From positions 1-64,000 of the forward strand of contig JAEQBH010000027.1 of the NCBI GenBank assembly GCA_016808115.1: a stretch of 64,000 nucleotides of DNA. Direction: 5' to 3'. The notes beneath the pieces are model-generated. The model was not told where the DNA came from, ran no database searches, and worked only from the letters and a program-made list of their open reading frames with translations. The translations under genes were made by a program, and so were the position numbers. Source of the stretch: Tetrastigma voinierianum (taxonomy: Eukaryota; Streptophyta; Magnoliopsida; Vitales; Vitaceae). Each line of letters begins with the position of its first letter. Positions within the stretch are counted from its first letter, which is position 1. Positions 23,295 through 33,201 of the stretch are shown here, piece after piece.

Positions 23295-25296
23295 TGTAAG
23301 ACCCGAGAAATTCCAATTTCTGGAAAAAGGGTAAAATCGTAATTTTGGTCAAAAATCCGGAATTTATTCTCTAGATCTCAGATGACGAAACGGATCTCAA
23401 AGCTTTCGAATTTGTTCCCTGTACTTTGAAAAAACCGTAAGTGGGTTTGGGGATCTCGCCATTTTTTCTCCGACCGGGATAATCCCAAAATTCCCTACTT
23501 TAAGACATCGACCGAGCTTTGTAAGGTGAGAAGAGATGGTGGACGCAAATGCTTTATGTGCCCATATAGCTTCCCAAAGCTCTCAAGGAGGGCCATGCTC
23601 GTTGGAATTCGGGATCAACAAAGATTACGAGATGAGTCGCGAAATTTCATGCAAAGCTCTCAAAGACTCGTAGAGGTCGAAAAAAAGAAAAGCGAGACTC
23701 TGACGATGAGCAAATTCTATGAGCCGATCTATGAAGTTGAAGATAAACTCGCCGATAGCCAAATTCAATCGAACGAGAACAAAGACATCTCCGGTGGTTA
23801 CGATCTACGAAAATCGGACCGCAAGTTTTCGTTGAGACTAAAGGCAAAGTTGATCTACGCGACGAGACCTACGAGTGGGCACCGGTTTCAGGAGTTTTCA
23901 ACAAACTCCGTGAGGTAGGGGTTTCACCCTACTTGAGTTTTACACTCTTACATGTTTTATAATGTTTCTAAGTAGATTAAGGCCTTGAACGCGTCAGCTG
24001 ATCGGGCCCCAAAACTCGGGACCGACCGTTGTAATTTTGAGGCCCGTTTTTGCACAATCCGTGGGTAGGGGCTGTTTGGGGCTGTTTGTGTGTTGATTTA
24101 TGCATTAAATCATGTATTGGTTTGTATGAGGCCGGAAATGGCCATGAAATTCGGGTTCACTAAGTGAACCGATGATTGGTGATTTACCGGGAGTAGTAAC
24201 CGAGGGTTTCACTATTCCCGAGGCTAGTGTTCACAAAGCCAATTTTTTGCGGAAATAATGCGGTTTGGTCAGTAATTCAAATCGAAGTTGTCGTTTGATC
24301 ATTAGCCCATGAACTAATTTTGATGTAATTGATGGTGAAATTACATGACATGTGTTTGGGGGTGATTTAAATTATGTGAATATATGCATGATTATATATT
24401 TGCATGTTTTATAAAATTTTACGGAATTGGTAACATGCATTTCCATATGCACTGGGCACCCTAGAACAATAGGAGTGAGTGCATGTGAGACAGATCTTGG
24501 AGAGAATGGTTTCGAGGTTTGACTAACAATAAAATTACTCCGAGGGTAGTCCATATAAAAATATCAATCGCTGAAGTCGGCCCTAATTGATATCCATCGG
24601 GATGGTCATTCACTACAAAAGATCATCTGAGACTCGGCCCAAAAATAATTATATTTCCGAGGGTTGTCCACAAATAATATAAACAAATATCTTTTGTTGA
24701 AAATGTTTCTCATACGTGGCTTAGTAAGTGTGAGGGAGTCATGAGGACTCCTGGATATGAGTTGATCATAGATTATCTCGTAGATCACGATTTACTCGAA
24801 TGTATGTTTTCATATCGAGCATCAGACATGCACTTAGGTGGAGTAGCCCACTTAGTGTGATTCCACTACTAAGCATTAGCTCACCCTGTCGAGGGATACT
24901 ATTTTTGGTCGTACAGTGGAGCGTGCAGAGGAGACTACCATCATAGAGGGGCCGAAGCAGAAGAAGGTCGGGTCAGGGCTTCTGGGGTTCATTTCTGTAT
25001 ACATGGCTAGAATGTTTTTCATTTTAATGTATGTATCAGATAAGAGAATCATTAACTCTTGAACTATTGTAAATAGTTGGGAATTATTAGATGAGTATTG
25101 CTTTAGGCCCAAGTGGCCGCTTTACTCATGGATTGTTATATTGATCAAGGGGACAGTCAGATAATGTGTTATGTAATTAAGGGTGAGTTCCCCAGATATG
25201 GACTCCCGCCTCGATTGGTGAGAGAGATGCGTCACCCCAAGATTCACGAGCTGCTACGGTCGACTTCGTAGTCAATGGACCTGATCGGGCGCCACA
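23295..25296 (+). repeat. LTR, family B, with divergent middle
   Basis: It runs TGTAAGACCCGAG to GGGCGCCACA, 2.0 kb. From about 23395 to 23890 it replaces the usual family B sequence with another stretch. Part of that stretch (CGATCTACGAAAA, GGCAAAGTTGATCTA) is shared with the LTR at 33202-35224. The rest matches the family, with the minisatellite at 24505-24690 and the shared tail. Confidence 0.82.
23526..23918 (+). other. Unrecognised 130-codon open frame inside an LTR
   Basis: The stretch is open from an ATG for 130 codons and is rich in Lys, Arg, Glu and Ser. It includes a VEVEKKKSETLTMSKFYEP region and a LADSQIQSNENKD region. I recognise no domain. It spans the segment of this LTR that departs from family B; its last third is LTR sequence shared with 33730-33840. 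It may be a chance frame or a small captured fragment. No neighbour gives it a function. Confidence 0.2.
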
Positions 25297-26376
25297 GTTC
25301 CGGTTTTGAGAGTTTCAGATAAACTCGTGAGGTAGGAGTTTCTTCCTTATTTAGGTTTTACACTTCATTTAAGTGTATTTACAATGTTTAAGTCGAACGG
25401 TGCGTGCTGAGGGGTCGCTTGACCTGCTCCAAAGCTTCGAACCGAGCGGGAAATTTTAGAAACTCATGACAAATCCGCGACTATCCACCGGCCGCTTTGG
25501 GTTGCTAGTTTGCAGTACTTATGTGTTAAATCATGTATCAGTTTGTATGAGGCCTGAAACTGTGAAATTCGGGTTCACAAAGTGAACCGATGATTGGTGA
25601 TTTTTCGGGAACAGTAAACCGAGGGTTTTACTGTTCATAGTAATAGTGTTCACAAAATAATGTTTGTGTGAAAATGTGCTTGGTTGAGTAATTCAACGAA
25701 TTGTCAGGTTTGATGATTGGAATTTCAAGCGAGCTAATTTGGGGTAATGAACGTAAAATTGGCATGACATGTTTGTGTGATTTAAATTATGTAATATATT
25801 CATGATTATATATTTGCATGTGTTATATAATTATATTGGAATTGGCATCATGCATTCCATATGCACTGGGCACCCTAGAGCGATAGGAGTGAGTGCTTGA
25901 GATGGCGTTCATCGGGAGAGCGGGTTTCGAGGGTCGACCAATAATAATAAATATTGAGTCGGTCCATTACTTATATATCTCCTGAGGGTAGTCCATATTA
26001 AAATATCAATCGTCTGAGTCGGCCCAATCAGATATATCTCTGAGGGTAGTCCACTAAATATAACAGACGAGTCGGTCCACTACTTATATCTGTGAGGGTA
26101 GTCCACAAATAACAAACATCTTTGTTTAGAAATAATGTTTCTCATATACGGCCAGTAAGTGTGAGAGAGCTCATGAGGCACCTGGGTATGAGTTGATGCC
26201 AAGTTAGACATTCAAGTAGCATCATGCATTTGCTTGAAATGTGTGTTTTTGTGAGCACTGCATATGCACTTAGTGAGAGTAGCCCATTTATGAGGATTCC
26301 ACCATCGAGCACAGCTCACCCCGTCGAGGAACATATTTTTCGTGCAATGTGAGCGCACGAGGAGATGCGGGCCATA
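25297..26376 (+). repeat. 5'-truncated LTR B copy
   Basis: Directly after the LTR end at 25296, sequence restarts mid-LTR at CGGTTTTGAGAG (compare 56215). It runs through GTTTGTATGAGGCC, the minisatellite at 25930-26110 and GAGCACTGCATATGCACTTAG. It stops near 26376, where a reversed LTR C tail begins. Confidence 0.82.
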
Positions 26377-27035
26377 GGACGCCTGTCTGCTGACAACCTC
26401 GTTAATTGCGGAACATTTCATGATGCTCTGGGACCCACGACATTCACGGTGCAGTAGTCTCTTTGTGGTCGGAGGTTTCACCCAAACATAAACTTAAACC
26501 CAAACAATATTACGACAGGTGCTCCATGAGTAATGATAATGCAGTTACTTTACCTCATCATCAATAAATATATCCCAAATACATCAACTGGCTCATATTA
26601 GTTCAAGACAATAAATTATTTCCATACAAACATAGTTGTTGTACTGTCACTTAATGAGATGTTAGCGAATCAGCCACAAGTCTATTCGCCCGGTCGCCGT
26701 CGCACCGACCAGACAGCATCTCCACACTTTGTGTGCCAATCTTCCGTTACTGCGGGCGCATACGGCCTTATTGGTCGCACCAGCGTAAGCACAGCTGCCT
26801 ACATGCCATGAATGATCAACATGCCTCATAGCCGAAGTTCGCCGGAGCCTATCACGTTCATTGAGCAGGCCCGGAGCCACACGCTCATATGTATATGCCA
26901 TCGCACTCACACTGTATTACTAATGATTTGGTACTGGAGTTTTTCATACCGCTTCAGCATCATGCAAAGTGTCAATAGACAACAATATCCGCCCATCACA
27001 ACCCAAGTCTGCGTGATAAACATGACCGCAGGTCT
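26377..27035 (-). repeat. LTR C tail, reversed (left arm of second palindrome)
   Basis: It begins GGACGCCTGTC, like the reverse of an LTR end. It continues reversed through TTCACCCAAACATAAAC, ATATATCCCAAATACATCAAC, CATGCCATGAATGATCAAC and CAATAGACAACAATATCCG. Reversed, these match the LTR at 49220-49960 in the same order. Confidence 0.75.
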
Positions 27036-27844
27036 TCTTTGGGTAACATAACTGTGTTGTGTGATGTGAGCCTGGATTTTCGATTTGGGATTTGTTATCT
27101 ATTGACAGCTCTGTATCGGGTAATGGAGCAGTGAGGCTCTGATACTGGTCATAATACCAGCTGACAGCTGTCACAGTTGGCGTATGCATGTGAGACGAGT
27201 CGGAGAGTGACTCGGGATATATTACTCAATGACATATTGAGGATGGAGCTACGAGAGCTCTAAGACATAAAGGCGTGAGTCGAGTTCCGGTCTGAGATGC
27301 ATGTGATCTAAGAAAGGCGTCGTACTGGCGTGTATTTGATTATGCCACTACTGCATGTGCACTTAGGTGGGGATTAGCCCTTGTAGGTGAGATTATTATC
27401 GCTCATGATTTGCTTCACCCTCGGCCGCGGGGAACCCCCCTTTCAAAAAGCGTGTCAAAAAGTGGTATTGATCAGACCCGCATTCAGGACTCACCACATA
27501 TGAAATAGAAAGCCACTGTGCTTGATTTTGGTATAACATGTATTTAATGTGTAATTTTAATATATGTTCAGATAAAGAGTAATTTATTAACTCTAACTAT
27601 TGTAGATAATATCGTATTTGGGATATATTTTAGTATTGATGCAGCGCCTGCTGCCATTATATTACTCACATGTAGACCCTGCGGTGGTCATTATGAACTG
27701 TCAGGATAGTTTCGTGATTCAGAGCTCCCCTCGTACAAAGGAGATTCTGTCTCGATTTTCAGAATGTCGGTAGGTTACTCCCGACATCCACGAAGTATTC
27801 CGCGGTTGATCTGTTATCAACTGACACCTCAGCTTAGTGTCACA
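27036..27844 (+). repeat. LTR C tail, forward (right arm; 5' LTR of gag-only element)
   Basis: It runs from GTAACATAACTGTGTTGTG through TCTATTGACAGC, GGGTAATGGAGCAGTGAGG, GATATATTACTCAATGACAT and the shared tail to TTAGTGTCACA. It matches 49220-50000. Together with the reversed copy it makes a second head-to-head inverted duplication, with arms of about 650 bp. Confidence 0.8.
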
Positions 27845-27941
27845 GTACATCAGCATAGTATACGACTACCTAGGGCTTGAGGGACATGGGCTTGAAATAC
27901 ATTGCTATTGGCGTTGAAATTGATACTAAAGGTCTACAGCT

Positions 27942-27953
27942 TGGTATCGGAGT
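27942..27953 (+). other. Primer-binding site, tRNA-Met type
   Basis: TGGTATCGGAGT matches TGGTATCAGAGC except for a few bases. It lies ~98 bp past the LTR end rather than adjacent. A more degraded version (ACATCAGCATAG) sits at the expected place, so a short leader duplication is likely. Confidence 0.5.
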
Positions 27954-28085
27954 TTAGGTACAATACCTAGGAGTTCATGGACGGTTTAGACCGTTCTCCG
28001 CATTTATGGTGTGTTTCATGTTGTGTTCGACATAAATCCATGTTCGTGATTTCTTGATTATGTGTTACACATCATGTGGAAAAAA

Positions 28086-28086
28086 T

Positions 28087-28122
<36 letters not shown>
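28086..28122. repeat. (AT)n microsatellite
   Basis: A nearly perfect AT dinucleotide run of about 37 bp, with one extra A pair in the middle. Confidence 0.95.
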
Positions 28123-28123
<1 letters not shown>

Positions 28124-28216
28124 CATAGGCGGATGTATATGGAAATGTGATTGCGTGGGTTATTGCATCGGAAAATTATATGGCTAAGATAATGTATAGG
28201 AAAAGTGGAATGCTAA

Positions 28217-29181
28217 TGATGCAGAGCATCTCAGAACACAATCAACATTGGGAATTCAGCCTCAATTATTGAAGGAATTGATTGGGGAGGTCAAGACGCA
28301 TTGAATACATGTGAAAACTCCTTTTTGGACTTTCATTTGGGCCTGGAAGGCAAAAACGTGGTCGACTCAGACAAAACCCCGACGTGGAGTCGCTTTACAT
28401 TATTTTAGAAGTTTCTACATTTTTATTTATTTTAGTAAGTTGCTTTATTTATCTTAGAAAGTTTGCTTTATTTATTTTAGAAAGTTTGCTTTATTTATTT
28501 TAGGAAGATTTGCTTTATTTATTTTATGCTTTTTAGAGCTGCTTTTGTAATTTAGAAGTTCTTTCCTAGTTAAAGTAGAAGTCGCTTTTAAAATTTAGAA
28601 AGTTTCTTTCTTTCCTAGTTAAAGTAGTAGTTTTTTGATTTTGTAGTAAGGGGGTTATATATACCCTAATGTAGTTCTTGAAAATCAATTCAAGTTTAAT
28701 AATATTTTCTTTATTTTTATGAGTTCTCTGTTCTCTTATTCAAGTAGGATTCCCAGATCTAGTTCGCGGCTTCATACCAGTGGATTCTCGTGGTGAAGTC
28801 TTTGCGTCCCGGGCTTTATCAATCAACCCGGTCCATAGTTGATTGTGGCGCCTTCAATTCCAATTATCTGATCTGTGTGGATCGCTTCATTAGACCTAGC
28901 AACCACTCTTGTTCAAATCCTCTACTCTCCTCACCATCTACCTTTCTTTAAACTTTCCACATAACCAAATTTTCAACCTCAACCCAAACTTCCTGAAATC
29001 TTGTTCCATACTACCAAAACCTCCTAAAATACCCTTTCCCTTATATACCATAAAATCACCATCCTTAGAAAATATCTAAAATTCGTCCATAACCTATTTC
29101 GACTCAAGAAAACTACCAAAACCCATATTTTGACTTACCTAAACTTCGAATCATCCATCACACCTCCTGAACCTTGCATCA
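28217..29181 (+). repeat. 5' LTR of the small gypsy element
   Basis: 965 bp, TGATGCAGAGC to ACCTTGCATCA. It contains three GAAAGTTTGCTTTATTTATT-like tandem units at about 28415-28530 and a TATATATA box at 28656-28663 followed by CCCTAATGTAG. It aligns along its length with 31037-31968. Confidence 0.88.
28656..28663 (+). promoter_or_regulatory. Probable LTR TATA box
   Basis: TATATATA lies in a GGGGGTTATATATACCC context about 440 bp into the LTR. The partner LTR has a weaker TTATACATA at the same place (near 31465). Confidence 0.45.
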
Positions 29182-29229
29182 AAGTGGTACTTGAAGCCAT
29201 GGATTGATGGTCGATCATAAACTAAACTA

Positions 29230-30260
29230 TGGCGACGCTGAGACAAGACTTCTAGATACGCTTGAGTCGTTCACTAGCCAAGGAGGAAAAATATGATTTT
29301 TATGAAGAGCTTTTGCAGCCTAGTCAACTTGAACGTTTCTTAGGGCACAAGAAGGCTAAAGGTATGTATGCACGAGACTATGATTATCATAGGAGGTATG
29401 ATTGCTACTACCGTAATGAAGATTACTATAAGAGGCATGGTAAACAGGATGAAGGCTTTAGATGCAATCCAAAAATTTAACATTCCGCATCTGATGGAAG
29501 GATGGATCCCGATGAATTTTTGATTGGCTTGAATATGGTGGAGCATATGTCTTAGTATTATGATTCCCCCCGAATCGCGGAAAAGTGAAGTTGGCTACAA
29601 AGATGTGCAAGAATGCTTCTATTTGGTGGAAAAACATGAAGAGATGTAACGCTTTAAAGAGATGGTAAAAAGAAGATTCAAACTCTTGGGAAAGATGAAG
29701 AAAGAACTAAAAAGGAAGTACCTTCCCTTAACTACCGCTAGACATCTACCTCAAAATCTCGTAACTTTGGGCCAAACGAGATTCGAGTGGGAGGGAGTAT
29801 TCCCGCTAAGTTTGTAAACTTCCTGATTATCAAAGGAGACTTAGTCGAGGAAATATGCATAGCCCACCACTACATTGCCGGTTTGAGATCTAGTATTGCT
29901 GTGAAGTTATTTTTCGCAACCATATAATATGTCTTCAAGATGTGATGAAATCCTGCTTTGAAAGTTGGGACTAAAAAAAGTATGGAAACTCTAATACAAC
30001 TAAGAGGTGGCTAATGATGGGTTTGTTGAGGGTTCTAATTCTTGGAATCCTAGTGGTAGGAAAACTACCCATGACTTAAGTAAAGAGCGAAGCACTACAA
30101 GACCGCTTTTAAGTCAAAGACGTGTTTTAAGTGCCATATAAAGCATATTGATTCAATGTCCTAACCAAAAGTGATTGCCTTAATTAAGGAAGATGAAGCC
30201 AAGGAAGAAGATGTTGAACAAGTGATCGAATCTAAACATGTCCAAGAGGACGATGAGAAC
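29230..30260 (+). pseudogene. gag remnant with CCHC zinc knuckle
   Basis: After an N-terminal stretch (EEKYDFYEELLQPSQLERF, rich in Tyr/Arg later), the retrotransposon gag fold appears across frames at 29490-29740. Readable pieces are GRMDPDEFLIGLNMVEHM, KVKLATKMCKNASIWWKNM and KRRFKLLGKMKKELKRKYLP. At about 30120-30165 a CFKCH...H...CP pattern gives the nucleocapsid zinc knuckle, followed by an acidic EDEAKEEDVEQV tail. Gag packages the RNA into particles. The frame is broken several times by stops and shifts, so this copy is dead. Confidence 0.82.
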
Positions 30261-30479
30261 AAATCACCGCCGTCAAAATTCAAGTCGATGTCAAGGGGTT
30301 TAATCTAACCATATCCAAGAAGATGAGGAGAAATATTCACCACCAAATTTGATTTAGAAATCAAAGATGTTTCGTATGCGACTACTTTGGTTGTTGGAAG
30401 AAACCAAAGTGAAAAGGAATTCTCATCAGAAGCAAATCATTATGTAATTTGTCGATGCCTAAGAAATTACCACACGCTT

Positions 30480-30720
30480 TTCCACCCATGAGGGTATTCA
30501 ACATCAAATAGACCTCATACCAGGTTTGGTTTTTCCTAATAAGCTAGCTTCTATGAAGAGCCCTAAGGAGCATGAAGAGTTTAAAACACAAGTTGATGAT
30601 TTTCTTGACAAAGGGCTTGTTCAAGAGAGTGAAAGTTCCTATGTGTTTCTAATTATGTCAGTGCATGAAAAGATGGATTCTTGAGTATGTGTTTTGGATT
30701 GGGCAAGCTTTCAACAACAT
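30480..30720 (+). pseudogene. Start of reverse transcriptase region, truncated
   Basis: Pieces readable in shifting frames are QIDLIPGLVFPNKLASM, SPKEHEEFKTQVDDFLDKGL and VQESESSY. These are the segment just upstream of the reverse transcriptase palm in gypsy pol. The palm, with its catalytic FVDD-type box, is absent; sequence after 30720 is not recognisable until the LTR at 31037, apart from a DLRPYHGEL piece near 30975. It confirms an internal deletion. Confidence 0.75.
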
Positions 30721-31036
30721 TTTATTCATGAGGAAGCAAGATTCAACAAAGGGCAAAGAGGGAACAATAGGAAAGACAAGCATATGAAGGTTATCAACGA
30801 TCGTATTTGGATCCGTAGAGGATGGATTCGTTACACATGATAAAAGAGTAGGTGTTCCAAGTTATGCACAAGAATAGATGGTTTTTCCAAGATTATTAAG
30901 AAGATCATAAAGAATGCTTACAAGGTTAAATCGTTGTCAAGGATCGCAATATTCGCTTTACATTCAAGCGTTAAGGATTTGAGGCCTTATCATGGTGAGT
31001 TGACTGAGACAAGTCTTTTTTCCCAACTATAGGGCT

Positions 31037-31968
31037 CGATGCAGAGCATTCAAACACACCAAACATTGGGAATTCAACCCCCCACTATTGAAGAATTAGG
31101 ATTGGGGAGGTCGTGGAAGACGCATTGAATACATGTGAGTTCCTTGGACTCCCAGCTCAGCCCTGAAAACGGGTCGACTTTACAAACCCCGATGTGAGCT
31201 ACCATACTTCCATTCTTAGTAAGCTCTCGCTTACCTATCTTGCTTTGCCTTTATCATCCAGAAAGTCTCATTTCATTTTATCTTTAAGCCTTATTTTATT
31301 TATTTTAGAAATGATCTTGCTCATTTTATTTTGCAGGGGTTTTTTCTAGGAGCTGCTTTGTAATTTCAGAAAGCTCCTCCTCCAGTTAAAGGTAGTTGCC
31401 TTTGGTACCTAAGTTTCCCTTCCCCAGTTGTAAGCAGAATGCTTCTTTGATTTATGCATGGTTATACATACTCTAATGTAGTCTTTTGAAAATCAGTTCA
31501 AGTTTAATAATATTTTCTCGCATTTCTCTTTAAGAGTTCTCTCTTGTTCTCTTATCTCGGTGGATTCCCTCGGGACGAGTTCGTGGCTTCTCATACCTGT
31601 GTGGATCGCGCATCTGCATCTCCAACCCCCATATTGACAGGCTCACTGACGACGGGGTGGTCGCACCAGACCGGCGCACCACTGCCTTGTGCAAATCCTA
31701 CTCTCCTCACCATCTCATCTTTCTTTAAACTTTCCATAACCAAATTTTCAACCTCAACCCAAAACTTTCTCTCCAAATCTTGTTCCATACTACCAAAACC
31801 TTCCTAAAATACCCCTTTTCCCTTATATACCATAAATTCACCTTTCTTAACTTAGAAAATATCTAAAATCCGTCCATAACCTATTTTGACCCAAGAAAAC
31901 TACCCAAAACCCATATTTTGACTTACCTAAACTTCTGGATCATCCATCACGGTCCCAACCTTGCATCA
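31037..31968 (+). repeat. 3' LTR of the small gypsy element
   Basis: 932 bp, CGATGCAGAGC to CCTTGCATCA; the first base is C where the partner has T. The match with 28217-29181 is clear but with many small differences, so the insertion is not recent or the sequence is noisy. No clear polypurine tract precedes it. Confidence 0.87.
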
Positions 31969-32190
31969 CTAAGGTTAGGAACTATAACCTTAGGGGTTCG
32001 GAAAATGAAATGAACATGAAAGCTTTGAATTTTATTGAAATAAATAAAAGGAGTGGTTGACAAGTAGCACAACTAAGGAAAAAGGTGATGAATGGGTCGG
32101 TTCATGGTTGTTAAGTCTATTAGTAATTGGCATGTGCATTACTAGTTAGGATCGAAATGAGATTAAATAAAATTTGTTATTACTTGACAT
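31969..32190 (+). other. Leader of the gag-only element, resumed
   Basis: This is non-coding sequence between the inserted element and gag. I see no motif in it beyond the CTAA target copy at its start. Confidence 0.5.
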
Positions 32191-32960
32191 GTGTAGATGG
32201 CAAGTCGAGGCCGAGGATATATAGGTCATCCACAAGGTGCCAGCGCACCACCGCACTCACCGTGCCAGCCTGGCTGAGGTCAAGCCGGGTCGCAGCCGCC
32301 GCCATTGTAATGTGCTAGTGCAACCGTAGTCGTGGAGGTCCGAGTAACTTCAGAGATTTAAGTCACATCATCCTCCGACAAGCATAGTGGGAGGATCCGA
32401 TGGTGGCGTAATTCATTGGTTCCTAGACGAGAATGTACGCGCCATGGATACTACCCGATGCAAACTAAGATCAAGCCGTTGTATTCCAACTAGAGGGTGA
32501 GTCCCAAGTGTGGTGGGACTGGGTTAAAACCTCTAGGGATTTAGAGGCAATGACTTGGGTAGAGTTCCATGGGCTCTTTATGAGCAAGTATTTTCTAGCA
32601 ACTACTAGACATGCCAAGGCCCAAGAGTTCCTAGAGCTAAGGCAGGAAACGATGACAGTGATGGAGTACATGGCCAGATTAACTGAATAGGCACGTTTTG
32701 GTGATGACTATGTGGCCACAGATATGGCCAAGGTCAGGAGATTTGAGAATGGACTGAAGTTGTCCATTCGGGGCAAGATTGTGGGCCTTCGCCTACATGA
32801 CATGGACTCTATGATCGGGACAGCTCTGGCCATAGAGAGAGAGATGAATGACGCACAAGGCATTCGAGATGCGAGTGCCGGTGGGAAGAGAAAGGAGGAT
32901 CAGCCTTCTTCGAGTTTGGGCTTAAAGGTTAAGGCCTCTGGGAAAAGCCATTGTATGGGA
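32190..32960 (+). pseudogene. Chromoviral gag remnant
   Basis: The best stretch is 32490-32960, one frame with a single internal stop near 32688. It reads GESQVWWDWVKTSRD, EAMTWVEFHGLFMSKYF and QEFLELRQETMTVMEYMARL, then VRRFENGLKLSIRGKIVGL and a GGKRKEDQPSSS tail. This is the retrotransposon gag domain of Tekay/Del-type elements. The N-terminal part (SHHPPTSIVGGSD at about 32360) is in other frames. The zinc knuckle that normally follows is missing. A piece of the same gag is misplaced after reverse transcriptase at 53480-53665. Confidence 0.88.
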
Positions 32961-32989
32961 AAATTCTCCTCTAGGATCTAGGGTGAGAG

Positions 32990-33186
32990 TTGGTCAGATA
33001 TGGCAAGATATATTCGTTTTGATGTCATTCTTGACATGGATGAGTTGACAACCCATCGGCTGTCGATGGGTTGTCGTATGATTGTGACCCGAGGCGGTTA
33101 TCATACCGGCTACGCCTTGAGTTGTAGAAGGTAGCATATGCATGTGAGTGATGCGTATGTGCGTGAATTTCGGGGACGAAATTCTG
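32990..33186 (+). pseudogene. Tiny protease remnant fused to the 3' end
   Basis: FDVILDMDELTTHRLSM is readable from about 33015, matching the end of the retroviral-type aspartic protease in gypsy elements. Everything from there to the polypurine tract, including reverse transcriptase and integrase, has been deleted, leaving a gag-only element. Confidence 0.65.
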
Positions 33187-33201
33187 TTAAGGGGGGAAGA
33201 A
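33187..33201 (+). other. Polypurine tract before LTR C
   Basis: TTAAGGGGGGAAGAA immediately precedes TGTAAAACCCGAG. Confidence 0.8.

Larger units (their letters stand above)
27845..28216 (+). other. Leader of the gag-only chromoviral element
   Basis: The sequence after the LTR (GACTACCTAGGGCTTGAGGG) matches the leader at 50375-50410 of the other chromoviral element. It carries a likely primer site at 27942 and an (AT)n tract at 28086-28122. It is cut at 28216 by an inserted element and resumes at 31969. Confidence 0.7.
28217..31968 (+). mobile_element. Small gypsy element with gag and truncated pol
   Basis: Two direct LTRs (28217-29181 and 31037-31968) flank 1.86 kb of internal sequence. 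The outer ends are TGATGCA and TGCATCA, a 7-bp inverted repeat, and CTAA occurs directly outside both (28213-28216 and 31969-31972), a probable target duplication. The internal part holds gag with a zinc knuckle and a short piece leading into reverse transcriptase. Protease, most of reverse transcriptase, RNase H and integrase are gone. It is therefore non-autonomous, nested in the leader of the chromoviral gag-only element. Confidence 0.85.
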
